A DNA stretch of 64,000 bases from Streptomyces lacrimifluminis (GTDB lineage: Bacteria; Actinomycetota; Actinomycetes; Streptomycetales; Streptomycetaceae), in the NCBI RefSeq assembly GCF_014646095.1, contig NZ_BMMU01000002.1, positions 310,001 to 374,000 of the forward strand. Reading direction: 5' to 3'. The position numbers were made by a program, and so were the translations under genes. Numbering within the stretch: position 1 is the first letter of the stretch; the number at the start of each line of letters is the position of its first letter. Of this stretch, positions 25,023-32,667 are shown one piece after another. A model generated the notes under the pieces. That model saw only the letters and a list, made by a program, of their open reading frames with translations. It searched no databases and had not been told where the DNA came from.

Positions 25023-25523
25023 ATGAGAACACTACAAAGCACCCTGCTGGGCCTTGCGGCGATCGGACTGATGGTCGCCACAGCCCCCTTCAGCGCAGCG
25101 GACGAACGTGCCTCCGGTTCGGCGGATTCCGCGCGAACGGCGGCCACCGGATCCACGTCGGGGGCGGCGGCGCCGAAGCCGTCGACGCAGCGAGCCGCCG
25201 CGGCCGACGCCAGGGTCTACGTGTACCAGGACCTCAACTTCACCGGTACCTGGTGCGGCATGGGCGGCAACGAGCGCGACTACCGGAGCATCAGCAACTG
25301 CCCCAACATGGACAACATCACCACGTCCGTCTGGAACAACGGATACGTGGCCGTGTTCGACGACATCCGCCTGCACCGGGACTAGGCATACAGCGGCCCC
25401 AACATGTGTATCCGTCTCGGCGACAGCTGGGGCAACCTCGACCTCGGCTGGGAAGTGTTCAACAACGGCGAGCACGCGAACGACAAGATCAGCTCGCACA
25501 TCTGGGCCAACAGCTGCCCGTAG
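25023..25523 (+). pseudogene. Secreted peptidase-inhibitor (family I36, beta/gamma-crystallin-like) gene interrupted by TAG
   Basis: From ATG 25023 (AAGGAG upstream) a signal peptide (MRTLQSTLLGLAAIGLMVA) and an Ala/Ser-rich linker lead to VYVYQDLNFTGTWCGMGG, a crystallin-type Greek-key repeat of the I36 (SMI) inhibitor family. The frame stops at TAG 25383-25385 after RLHRD. The same frame then continues with good family sense (AYSGPNMCIRLGDSWGNLDL, later HANDKISSHIWANSCP) to a second TAG at 25521. One codon change would restore a protein of about 166 residues. The truncated 121-residue product lacks the second repeat and several cysteines. Confidence 0.82.
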
Positions 25524-26009
25524 CAGGGGTTCCGGTAGCACTCGTCGAAAACCGACAGCTGCGGATCAACCGTACGGGGTAGCGTGCGACACCGCGCCGG
25601 GTTCCTTCGCCCTCCGGCAGGGGCCCGGCCGCGGGCCGACCCGCGCAGTCGACCCGCACTCGCCGTGAGCCGCCGGGATCAGCCAGGGCGACGAGGTCGT
25701 CGCTGCGGCCGGTGCGCATGGACCACGCGGCGGCCTCGCCGCTGGTGGATGCGAAGTGGGCCTCGGCCGGCCGGGGTCTCCGACGCCACCGGCACCGAAG
25801 CCGTTACTGATGGCTCGTGGGCGGTGTCACAGGGCTGGATGACGATCGCGGTGACGGTCAGGGTGCCGTTGAAGCAGCCGCCGGTGCGGCACTCTCCGCA
25901 CACCTCAGCGCGTTGCGCGCCCCGCGATCTCTTCCCGCAACGACTGTCCTCACCCGCTGACGCCGGTCAAGGAAGGCTGGTCCCCACCTGGTCCCCAGAA
26001 ATGACCGAA
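25524..26009. other. Non-coding stretch at the right end of the element
   Basis: No coherent coding frame. Around 25979-25998 is TGGTCCCCACCTGGTCCCC, similar to 22301-22320 near the other end, a possible trace of an integrase C-terminus. Otherwise nothing seen. Confidence 0.45.
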
Positions 26010-26039
26010 GGGCGGTTTCGGATTCCTCCGAAACCGCCC
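26010..26039 (-). terminator. Terminator downstream of tRNA-Pro
   Basis: Perfect 13-bp stem (GGGCGGTTTCGGA and its complement) with a TTCC loop, 22 nt past the tRNA 3' end on the minus strand. Confidence 0.75.
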
Positions 26040-26060
26040 CTGACCTGCGACTCGTTCGAG

Positions 26061-26134
<74 letters not shown>

Positions 26135-26235
26135 GTGCCGTTTCCCGCGGTTGCCCCGCGTGATCACGCGTGCAGAACTTTACCCCACGTCAGGGGCTGC
26201 CCCTAAGACGGCAGGGGGCGCGCGACAATCGGTGC

Positions 26236-26769
26236 ATGAGCAGTGCGTCTGAGGATCGGGCAGCAGGGGACGGGCGGGACCGGGACCAGGAGGGGCGGGC
26301 TCGCAACGCGCGGCCACGGGACGGGCTCGGGCGCCCGCTGCCGTACGGCGAGCACGGGGTGGGCCGGCAGCCCGAAGGGGTCGTACGCCGCCCCGAGGAG
26401 AGCGTCGCCGAGGCGCAGACGTTGCTGGACGCGGGAAAACCGTTCCACGCGCACGAGGTCTTCGAGGACGCCTGGAAGTCGGGGCCGGAGGAGGAGCGCG
26501 GCCTGTGGCGGGGGCTCGCGCAGCTGGCCGTGGGGCTCACGCACGCCGCGCGCGGGAACGTCACGGGCGGCGTCCGGCTGTTGCGGCGCGGGGCCGGCGC
26601 GGTCGAGGAGTGGGCAGCCGTGGGTGCGCGAGCGGAGCCGTACGGGATGGACCTCTCGGGGGTCGTCGCCTGGGCGCGGGAGCTGGCGGCGGAGGTGGAG
26701 CGGGAGTCCGTGGCCATCGACGCGGAGGCCCGGGCACCACGGTTGTCGAGCCGTACCGCCGACGGCTGA
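26236..26769 (+). CDS. DUF309 family protein
   Basis: A 177-residue cytoplasmic protein. A charged, low-complexity N-terminus of about 55 residues precedes the helical DUF309 core, FHAHEVFEDAWKSGPEEER then LWRGLAQLAVGLTHAARGN, the conserved face of this family. Its biochemical role is unknown. ATG 26236 is the first Met after the tRNA region that keeps this core; no strong ribosome-binding site is seen. The stop lies 20 nt before the next gene, which continues on the same strand. Confidence 0.82.
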   Translation: MSSASEDRAAGDGRDRDQEGRARNARPRDGLGRPLPYGEHGVGRQPEGVVRRPEESVAEAQTLLDAGKPFHAHEVFEDAWKSGPEEERGLWRGLAQLAVGLTHAARGNVTGGVRLLRRGAGAVEEWAAVGARAEPYGMDLSGVVAWARELAAEVERESVAIDAEARAPRLSSRTADG

Positions 26770-26789
26770 CCTGGGCAGACGGCCGCGTT

Positions 26790-27143
26790 GTGTGCGGCGC
26801 CTGCGGTCTGTCCCGGGGCTGGTCCGGCAGCTCGGTCGTGTTCTCGGGCGGCACGGCCGCCCCGGCACACGACCCGTACTTCCGCATCCCCGTGTGGCTG
26901 CAGACGGAGACCCGTCACGGTTGGCTGTGGGCGTACAACCTCGAACACCTGACCCACATCAGGCGGTTCGTCGCGGCCTCCCTGCGCGAGCGAGCGCCCT
27001 GGTACGACACCGGTCAGAAAATGACCCTGGTCGCCCGGCTGCCGGTATGGATCAAGAGCGCCAGGAACCGGGACGAGATCCTGCGCGCCGTCGACCGCAC
27101 GCAGGCCATGCTCGGCCCGGGGCGGCGCCCGGACGGCCGCTGA
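26790..27143 (+). CDS. Hypothetical protein, possible partial zinc ribbon
   Basis: About 117 residues from GTG 26790. The first residues give CGACGLSRGW, a CxxC knuckle like the second half of a TFIIB-type zinc ribbon; the matching first CxxC is not found upstream in frame, so the start is uncertain or the ribbon incomplete. Then RIPVWLQTETRHGWLWAYN, EHLTHIRRFVAASLRER and LPVWIKSARNRDEILRAV form a conserved-looking alpha/beta unit. It converges with the TauE gene, stop to stop with no spacer. Coding character is clear from GC3; function unknown. Confidence 0.6.
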   Translation: MCGACGLSRGWSGSSVVFSGGTAAPAHDPYFRIPVWLQTETRHGWLWAYNLEHLTHIRRFVAASLRERAPWYDTGQKMTLVARLPVWIKSARNRDEILRAVDRTQAMLGPGRRPDGR

Positions 27144-27950
27144 TCAGCGCAGCAGCAACTGCGCCCCGCCCACCACCGTGGCCGCGATCACCAGCTGCTC
27201 GAACAGCCGCTGGTTGATTCGGCTCACGGCCCATTTGCCGAGAAACGCCCCGGGGATCACGAACACCACGAGCGCCGCGTCCAGCAGCAGCGATTGGCCG
27301 TCGATCAGGCCGAGGCCGGCGCTGAAGGGAACCTTCGAGACGTTGACGATCAGGAAGAAGAACGCCGACGTTCCCAGAAAGCCGAGCTTCCGGAAACCGG
27401 CCGACAGGAGATACATCGACATGACCGGGCCGCCCGCGTTGGCGACCATCGTCGTGAAGCCGCCCAGGACACCGTACGAGCGAGCCTTCAGACGGCCGGT
27501 GGGTGTACTCACCGCGTCCGGTTCGTTCCCCGCCGATTCCGCAGCCGACTCCGATTCCGGCGCTGCCTCCGTCCGCCGTCGGCGCCACACCGTCACCCCG
27601 GACATGAACAGCAGGATCGCCCCGATCGAGGTCCGTACGACCTCGTCGTCCGCCCACACCAGGAACACCGTGCCGACGACCACGCCCACCGCGACCGCCG
27701 GGAACAGCCGCCACAGGGTCGGCCAGTGGGCGTGTCGGCGATAGGTCAGGACGGCGAGCACGTCCCCGGCGATCAGGATCGGCAGCAGCACGCCGGTGGA
27801 CTCGCGGGCGGGCAGGACTGCCGCGAAGATCGCCAGGCTGACCGTGTTGGCCCCGCTGACGGCGGTCTTGGAGAAGCCGACGAGCACCGCCGCGGCGGCG
27901 AGCGCCGCGAACTCCCAGTGCGTTATGTGCCAGAGCGTCATCGTGTTCAT
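27144..27950 (-). CDS. TauE/SafE-family (TSUP) membrane transporter
   Basis: 268 residues with about eight transmembrane helices in two repeats. The first opens with AAAAVLVGFSKTAVSGANT, the second with YGVLGGFTTMVANAGGPVMS; these paired G-F-x-x glycine-rich motifs define the family. A charged Glu/Ser/Arg loop of about 35 residues separates the halves. TSUP proteins move sulfite, sulfoacetate or related organic anions; no neighbour indicates the substrate. Start ATG 27950; the third codon of an alternative (MTLW) would remove only three residues. Confidence 0.88.
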   Translation of the reverse strand: MNTMTLWHITHWEFAALAAAAVLVGFSKTAVSGANTVSLAIFAAVLPARESTGVLLPILIAGDVLAVLTYRRHAHWPTLWRLFPAVAVGVVVGTVFLVWADDEVVRTSIGAILLFMSGVTVWRRRRTEAAPESESAAESAGNEPDAVSTPTGRLKARSYGVLGGFTTMVANAGGPVMSMYLLSAGFRKLGFLGTSAFFFLIVNVSKVPFSAGLGLIDGQSLLLDAALVVFVIPGAFLGKWAVSRINQRLFEQLVIAATVVGGAQLLLR

Positions 27951-28106
27951 GCGGACACCGATGCTAAGCCCACCCAACTGCCGCCGTAAGCACCGTCTCG
28001 CCAAGTGACCCCTGCCCCACCCGGACGCGTCACCGTGGACCGGCCGCCCTGCCCCTGGGAAGATCCACACACACCGCACACGCTCCACGACGCAGCCGGA
28101 GATGCC

Positions 28107-28958
28107 ATGGCCGAGTCCCGCGAGTACAACCTCACCGGCACCAGGGGCGCGATCGCCGTCCGCGAGTGGCCCCGGACCGCCCGCGGTGATTCCGAACGCC
28201 CACTCGACCCACCACCCCGCTACCTCGCCCTCCTCTCCCACGGGTACGGGGAACACACGGGCCGCTATGACGAGCTCGCCCGCGTCCTCGTGGCTCACGG
28301 TGCGGCCGTCCTCGGCCCCGATCACCAGGGACACGGCCGGTCGGCGGGCGAACGGGCGGTGATCGTGGACTTCGAGGACGTCGTCACGGACCTGCACACC
28401 GTCGCCGACCTCGCCCGGGCCGCTCACCCGGACGTGCCGGTCGTCCTGATCGGCCACTCCGCCGGCGGCCTGATCGCGGCCCGCTTCGCGCAGCGGTACG
28501 GCGACGAACTCGCCGCGCTCGTCCTGTCCGCGCCCGTGCTCGGCAGCTGGGACCTCCCGGGGCGGCTGCTCGACCTCGACGAGATCCCCGACCGGCCCAT
28601 CAACCCGGCCGCGCTGTCCCGCGATCCCGCGGTCGGGGCGGCGTACGCGGCGGACCCGCTGGTCTGGCACGGCCCGATGAAACGGCCGACGCTGGAGGCG
28701 TTCGTACGGACACTGGAGACCGTGGCGAAGAGTGGTGACATCGGACCGCTGCCGCTGCTGTGGCTGCACGGCGACGACGACCGGCTCGTCCCGCTCGCCG
28801 GGAGCCGCGTGGGCGTCGAGGAACTGCGCGGCACCGACTGGACCGAGCGGATCTTCCCGGGCGCCCGGCACGAAGTCTTCCTGGAGACGGACAGGGCGTC
28901 GGCCTTCGCCGAGCTGACCGCCTTCGTGGACCGGGCGCTCGCGCACCGGCCCGAATGA
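28107..28958 (+). CDS. Alpha/beta-hydrolase, monoacylglycerol-lipase-like
   Basis: A 283-residue serine hydrolase. Oxyanion motif LSHGYGEHTGRYDELARVL, then GPDHQGHGRSAG, the nucleophile elbow GHSAGG (Ser near residue 118), the acid in LWLHGDDDRLVP and the His in GARHEVFLE complete a triad. The HGxGEHxxRY and GHGxSxG motifs are those of monoacylglycerol lipases and lysophospholipases. No signal peptide. ATG 28107 follows CCGGAGATG; earlier in-frame codons encode non-conserved sequence. Monocistronic by spacing. Confidence 0.87.
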   Translation: MAESREYNLTGTRGAIAVREWPRTARGDSERPLDPPPRYLALLSHGYGEHTGRYDELARVLVAHGAAVLGPDHQGHGRSAGERAVIVDFEDVVTDLHTVADLARAAHPDVPVVLIGHSAGGLIAARFAQRYGDELAALVLSAPVLGSWDLPGRLLDLDEIPDRPINPAALSRDPAVGAAYAADPLVWHGPMKRPTLEAFVRTLETVAKSGDIGPLPLLWLHGDDDRLVPLAGSRVGVEELRGTDWTERIFPGARHEVFLETDRASAFAELTAFVDRALAHRPE

Positions 28959-29072
28959 TCGCCCTCCCCGGAGGCTGATGTCCCTCCTCCCCGGGTCCTG
29001 ATCGCTCTTCGTCGCCACCGGTGGCCGTTTCTGTCACGTTTCCGTCCCTCGGGCCTGGGCACCCGCGTTTGC

Positions 29073-29313
29073 ATGGAGTGGTTGCGGCGAGCCGCATGCA
29101 AAGGGGAGGACCCCGAGTTGTTCTTCCCCGTGGGCACGATGGGGCCGGCGGTGCGGGACATCGCCGCCGCGAAGCTCGTGTGCGCCCACTGCCCGGTGGC
29201 CTCGCAGCCTGGACCGGGCATTGCGCAGCGGTCAGACCGCGGGCGTGTGGGGCGGCACCTGCGAGGACGAACGCGCCGCGCTGCTCCGTAACGCGCGAGA
29301 ACGGGTCCGGTAG
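29073..29313 (+). pseudogene. WhiB-like (Wbl) gene with a frameshift that removes the fourth cluster cysteine
   Basis: ATG 29073 opens a Wbl protein: WLRRAACKGEDPELFFPVG, then AAAKLVCAHCPVASQ. Just after CAG (about 29207) the frame breaks. The expected continuation, DRALRSGQTAGVWGGTCEDE and on to a TAG at 29311, is present in another frame. CAG-C-CTG where family members have CAG-TGC-CTG points to loss of two bases, which deletes the fourth [4Fe-4S] cysteine and shifts the GVWGG turn and basic tail out of frame. As written, the 72-residue product cannot hold a normal cluster or bind DNA. Most like the short WhiB1/WblE group. Sequencing error is possible. Confidence 0.85.
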
Positions 29314-29348
29314 CGAGAATCCGGGCCGAGAAACGAGGAGGAGCACCC

Positions 29349-29831
29349 ATGACCGTCGTGAAGAGCAGCCTGCCCGAGCCGGAGCGCCGGATCACCGGCG
29401 ACGCCCTGCAGGCGACTCTGGTGGATCTGCTGGCGCTGTCACTGATCGGGAAGCAGGCCCACTGGAACATCGTGGGGCCCAGGTTCCGTTCGATCCACCT
29501 GCACCTCGACGAGGTGGTGTCGGCGGCCCGCACGTTCTCCGACACCGTCGCGGAGCGCGCGGCGGCACTCGGCGTGTCGCCGGACGGCCGCCCGGAAACC
29601 GTCGCCTCGGCCTCCGTGTTCCAGGGCCCGAAGGACGGCTGGATCCAGGACACGGACGTCGTCCGGCTCCTCGTCGAGGCACTGGCGACGGCGATCGAGC
29701 GCCTGCGTGAACGTATCGGTGCGACGGAGGAGGCAGATCCGGTGACCCAGGACCTGCTGATCGGCATCACGGCCGAACTGGAGAAACAGCGCTGGATGTT
29801 CGAGGCGGAGAACGCGACCCGCGACGCCTGA
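29349..29831 (+). CDS. Dps-family DNA-protecting ferritin
   Basis: A 160-residue protein forming dodecameric iron-storage cages. The ferroxidase ligands are visible in KQAHWNIVGPRFRSIHLHLD (His, His, Asp) with Glu two residues on, and helices A-D cover the expected length; the C-terminus is short. GAGGAGGAG precedes ATG 29349 by 8 nt. The gene begins 35 nt after the broken whiB-like gene, so the two may once have been cotranscribed. A role in oxidative or stationary-phase protection follows from the family; no iron box is seen here. Confidence 0.92.
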   Translation: MTVVKSSLPEPERRITGDALQATLVDLLALSLIGKQAHWNIVGPRFRSIHLHLDEVVSAARTFSDTVAERAAALGVSPDGRPETVASASVFQGPKDGWIQDTDVVRLLVEALATAIERLRERIGATEEADPVTQDLLIGITAELEKQRWMFEAENATRDA

Positions 29832-29863
29832 CCGGATTCCCTGCCGCCCTCTCCTGACGTTCC

Positions 29864-29990
29864 TCACCCCGGCAGCCACTCCCCGCCGACGCTCAGGTCG
29901 GTCGCGTTGACTGAGCGGTTGCACAGCAGGAAGTCCACGGCGTCCACCACGTCGACCGTCGTGGCGAGTCGACCGGTGGGTGTACGGGCC
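29864..29990 (-). pseudogene. C-terminal remnant of a short-chain dehydrogenase
   Basis: The minus strand reads RTPTGRLATTVDVVDAVDFL then LCNRSVNATDLSVGGEWLPG and stops at 29864. This is the usual SDR tail (DVADAV-FLL..NRSVNATDL.V-GGW). Nothing upstream in this frame has SDR sense. The remnant begins inside the inverted repeat 29970-30018, which may mark the recombination joint. Confidence 0.7.
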
Positions 29991-30018
29991 GCATTCCGGC
30001 CGGTACACCCACCGGTCG
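29970..30018. repeat. Large imperfect inverted repeat
   Basis: 21-nt arms (29970-29990 and 29998-30018) pair at 20 of 21 positions around a 7-nt loop. It lies at the boundary between the SDR remnant and the short frame downstream of the kinase; it may act as the kinase terminator or be a rearrangement scar. Confidence 0.7.
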
Positions 30019-30140
30019 GCGCCGTGTTCAGCGCCGTTGGCGTCGAGCGCGACGACGCCGGCGCGCTTGCCGGGTGTGACGGAGTCGGTGCGGTGTTCGA
30101 AATCCGCGACATCGGCGCCGCGAGAACCCCGCAGGGTCAT
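30019..30140 (-). other. Short frame translationally coupled to the sensor kinase, probably a fragment
   Basis: ATG 30140 overlaps the kinase stop (ATGA), the position where a cognate response regulator usually starts. The frame encodes TLRGSRGADVADFEHRTDS and VVALDANGAEHGADRWVYRP with coding-like third positions, then loses sense at the inverted repeat. I do not recognise it. Confidence 0.4.
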
Positions 30141-31303
30141 ACCTTCCCTGTGGGGAAGAGCGCCCGTACCTCCCAACCCTGTGTCTGTCCGGCCGGGGGC
30201 CCCGCGCGCAGGGCTCCGCCCAGGGCCGTGACGCGTTCCGTGAGGCCGACCAGGCCGAAGCCGCCACCGTGTGCGGCGGCCGGGAGCTGGGTGCCGCCCA
30301 GTCCGTCGTCGGTCACACCGACCTCCAGTCGCCGGCCGTCGTGGCGGAGCCGGACGGTGATCTCGGTGGCGTCGGCCGCGTGCCGCCGTACGTTCGTCAG
30401 CGCTTCCTGCACCACCCGGAACGCGGCGGCCTGCACCTCGTGCGGGAGGTCCTCCGGGACCGTGGGGTCCCGGTCGAGGGTGACGTGCTGGACCGGGCTC
30501 GCGAAGCCGTCCGCCAGTTCCGCGATGCCGGCCAGGTCGCCGACGGGTCTGCGGTCGGCGGCGTCCGGGCCTGTGTCGCGCAGCACGCCGACAGTACGGC
30601 GCATCGACGCCAGGGCTTCCGTGGCCGCGCGTTCTATACCCGCCAGGACGGTGTCCAGATGCTCCGGCTGGGTGGTGGCCATCATCCGGGCCATCTGCGT
30701 CTGGACGAGGATGCCGGTGACATGGTGCGCGACGAAGTCGTGCAGGTCGGCGGCGATCGCCACCCGTTCCGCCCGCCGGGTCTCGACGACCGCCACGGTC
30801 CGCCGGTAGTCCTGCGAGCGCATGAACGCGGCCAGACCCCCGACGACGCCGATCAGGACGAGCGCCGCCATCATGAAGCCCAGCAGGCCGGACGTGTCGT
30901 CCTGGTAGAAGCGCGCGGGCGTGCCGAGCAGCGCGATGCCGGTCAGGATCCCGCAGACGACGGTCCAGGGCTGCGGACAGTGCCGTACCGCGATGAACAG
31001 CAGACTCAGCAGGACGGCCGTCTCGCCCGGGCCGAACAGTGCCTCCTGGCCCAGCAGCAGCGAGGCCGCCGTGAACAGCAGCGAGGCGACGGCCGGTGCG
31101 CCCGTGCGCAACTGCGGGGTGAGCCAGTGTGGCCGCCGCCTGGCCGGCCACAGCAGAGCGGCGTACCCGATTCCCAGGACGACCGCGTAGGGCCAGATCG
31201 CATAGCCGCCCTCGCTCGCGTTGAGCAGGTCGGGGATCCCCGACATGACCAGGAGCGTGACGACGAAAGCCCGGGCGCAACTGCGGGGCGAGTCCGATGT
31301 CAT
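30137..31303 (-). CDS. Two-component sensor histidine kinase (NarL/DesK class)
   Basis: A 388-residue membrane kinase. About five or six hydrophobic segments fill residues 10-165, with little extracellular sequence, suggesting sensing in or near the membrane. HisKA_3 follows with phospho-acceptor His in AADLHDFVAHHVTGILVQ, then an HATPase domain with the N-box EALTNVRRHA, DDGLGG and GGFGLVGLTERV. Start ATG 31303; a GTG three codons upstream is possible. It diverges from the DUF4333-ABC operon at 31457, while the likely partner regulator lies at 34817 beyond that operon. The cell-envelope-stress arrangement (kinase, ABC, regulator) is inferred. Confidence 0.88.
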   Translation of the reverse strand: MTSDSPRSCARAFVVTLLVMSGIPDLLNASEGGYAIWPYAVVLGIGYAALLWPARRRPHWLTPQLRTGAPAVASLLFTAASLLLGQEALFGPGETAVLLSLLFIAVRHCPQPWTVVCGILTGIALLGTPARFYQDDTSGLLGFMMAALVLIGVVGGLAAFMRSQDYRRTVAVVETRRAERVAIAADLHDFVAHHVTGILVQTQMARMMATTQPEHLDTVLAGIERAATEALASMRRTVGVLRDTGPDAADRRPVGDLAGIAELADGFASPVQHVTLDRDPTVPEDLPHEVQAAAFRVVQEALTNVRRHAADATEITVRLRHDGRRLEVGVTDDGLGGTQLPAAAHGGGFGLVGLTERVTALGGALRAGPPAGQTQGWEVRALFPTGKV

Positions 31304-31456
31304 GCGGATCACCGTATGCGCGGACGGCGACGGCGGGATCGGCCGAATGGTCGAGGACCGGTCCGTGAAGGGTGGCCGGACGGCCGAGGCGCGTGCTCGT
31401 GCCCGCGGGACAGAGTGGAGCCACTGCCCACACCGCCCCACCTTCAGGAGTACGAG

Positions 31457-31825
31457 ATGCAGCGCAAGGCCCTCATCAGCGTGATCGGCGGTGCGACCGC
31501 CACGGTCGCGCTGGCCGGCGTCGGAACCCATCTGCTCGCGGGCACCGAGTCGACGACCTCCCTGGACAGGTTCACGGCGGTGACGGTGGACGGGCACAAG
31601 GCCCTGGCGGCAGACATCGTCGCGGGCCGCGCCCAGAGCAAGTTCCACCCGCTGCCCTGGGTGGGCACGAAGGTCTCCCGGGTGTCCTGCCCGACCGGTC
31701 TGAAAGCCGTGGCCGGCGCGAGCATCACGTGCACGGGCCACACCGGCAAGGGCAAGGACATCGACATACCGGTGACGGTGGTCACGGCGACGGGCACCTC
31801 CGTGACCTGGAAGTTCGAGCGCTGA
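31457..31825 (+). CDS. Small exported DUF4333-like protein
   Basis: 122 residues. An uncleaved anchor or signal segment (ALISVIGGATATVALAGVG) is followed by an extracytoplasmic domain with two cysteines (VSRVSCPTGLKAVAG, ASITCTGHTG), spaced as in DUF4333, a domain found in many actinobacterial lipoproteins. It lacks a lipobox. CAGGAG lies 6 nt before ATG 31457. The ABC ATPase begins 35 nt downstream, so it may be an accessory or substrate-sensing part of that transporter. Confidence 0.72.
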   Translation: MQRKALISVIGGATATVALAGVGTHLLAGTESTTSLDRFTAVTVDGHKALAADIVAGRAQSKFHPLPWVGTKVSRVSCPTGLKAVAGASITCTGHTGKGKDIDIPVTVVTATGTSVTWKFER

Positions 31826-31860
31826 GCAGCGGCGAAGAGACCAAGGAGAACGAGAAGACG

Positions 31861-32547
31861 ATGAGCACCGTCCTGGCCGGTCTCGGCCTCACCAAGAAGT
31901 ACGGCTCCACCATCGCGCTGCACGGCGTGGACGTGAAGGTCGGCGTCCGCGAGTCACTGGCGATCATGGGTCCGTCGGGGTCCGGGAAATCGACCCTCCT
32001 GCACACCCTGGCCGGAGTCGTCCGTCCGGACGGCGGCGAGGTCCTGCTGCACCACGAGCGCATCGACAACCTGGGCGAGAACCGGCTGAGCGAACTGCGT
32101 CGCAAGCGGTTCGGATTCGTTTTCCAGTTCGGCCAGTTGCTGCCCGAACTGCCCGCCGAGGAGAACATCGCCCTGCCGCTGATGCTGGACGGCATGCCCC
32201 GTGGCCGGGCTGTCTCCCTGGCCCGCCGCTGGTTCGCCCCGCTCGGCCTCGACGGTCTGGAGAAGCGCCGCCCCGGTCAGCTGTCCGGCGGTCAGGCCCA
32301 GCGCGTCGCGATAGCCCGCGCGCTGGTCGTCCAGCCCGACGTGGTCTTCGCCGACGAGCCGACCGGCGCGCTGGACCAGGGCACCGGCGAGGAGGTGGTC
32401 CGGCTGCTGACCTCGGTCACCCGCGAACAGGGCGCCTCCCTGGTGATGGTCACGCACGACCCGGACGTCGCCGCCCACTGCGACCGTGTTCTCCAGGTCC
32501 GCGACGGCCGGATCACGGGCCACCATCAGTGCACCGTCATGCCCTGA
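31861..32547 (+). CDS. ABC transporter ATP-binding protein (MacB/LolD type)
   Basis: A 228-residue ATPase with every motif intact: Walker A GPSGSGKST, Q-loop VFQFGQLLPELP, signature QLSGGQAQR, Walker B VVFADEPTGALD and H-loop VTHDPDVA. This is the class that works with FtsX-like permeases in export of peptides or in resistance, not in import. The permease follows 120 nt later on the same strand. The kinase at 30137 and regulator at 34817 enclose the transporter. Confidence 0.92.
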   Translation: MSTVLAGLGLTKKYGSTIALHGVDVKVGVRESLAIMGPSGSGKSTLLHTLAGVVRPDGGEVLLHHERIDNLGENRLSELRRKRFGFVFQFGQLLPELPAEENIALPLMLDGMPRGRAVSLARRWFAPLGLDGLEKRRPGQLSGGQAQRVAIARALVVQPDVVFADEPTGALDQGTGEEVVRLLTSVTREQGASLVMVTHDPDVAAHCDRVLQVRDGRITGHHQCTVMP

Positions 32548-32667
32548 GGCCCCGGCCCTGGCACCCCGGCGCCCTTCCCTCTGCTCCGGTTCGCCTCCGC
32601 ATCGCCCGACTCCCCCGCCTGCCCCGAGCACCGGCCCCCGCGCCCTCTCGATCACCCCGGAGCCCTC

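Larger units (their letters stand above)
22163..26060. mobile_element. Decayed integrative element inserted at tRNA-Pro(GGG)
   Basis: Bounded by the 43-bp direct repeat and the intact tRNA gene. Content: a truncated kinase gene, an oxidoreductase-MerR pair with a common operator, a peptidase-inhibitor gene with a nonsense codon, and long non-coding stretches. Near each end is a TGGTCCCC-AC-TGGTCCCC pair (about 22301 and 25979), read on the minus strand as GDQ-GT-like codons; these may be relics of integrase C-termini, which is weak. No intact integrase, excisionase or replication gene remains. Confidence 0.65.

Noticed and set aside
29998..30018. The inverted repeat at 29970-30018 as an insertion-sequence end
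   Set aside because: No transposase, no second copy in the window and no target duplication seen; kept only as a repeat and possible scar.
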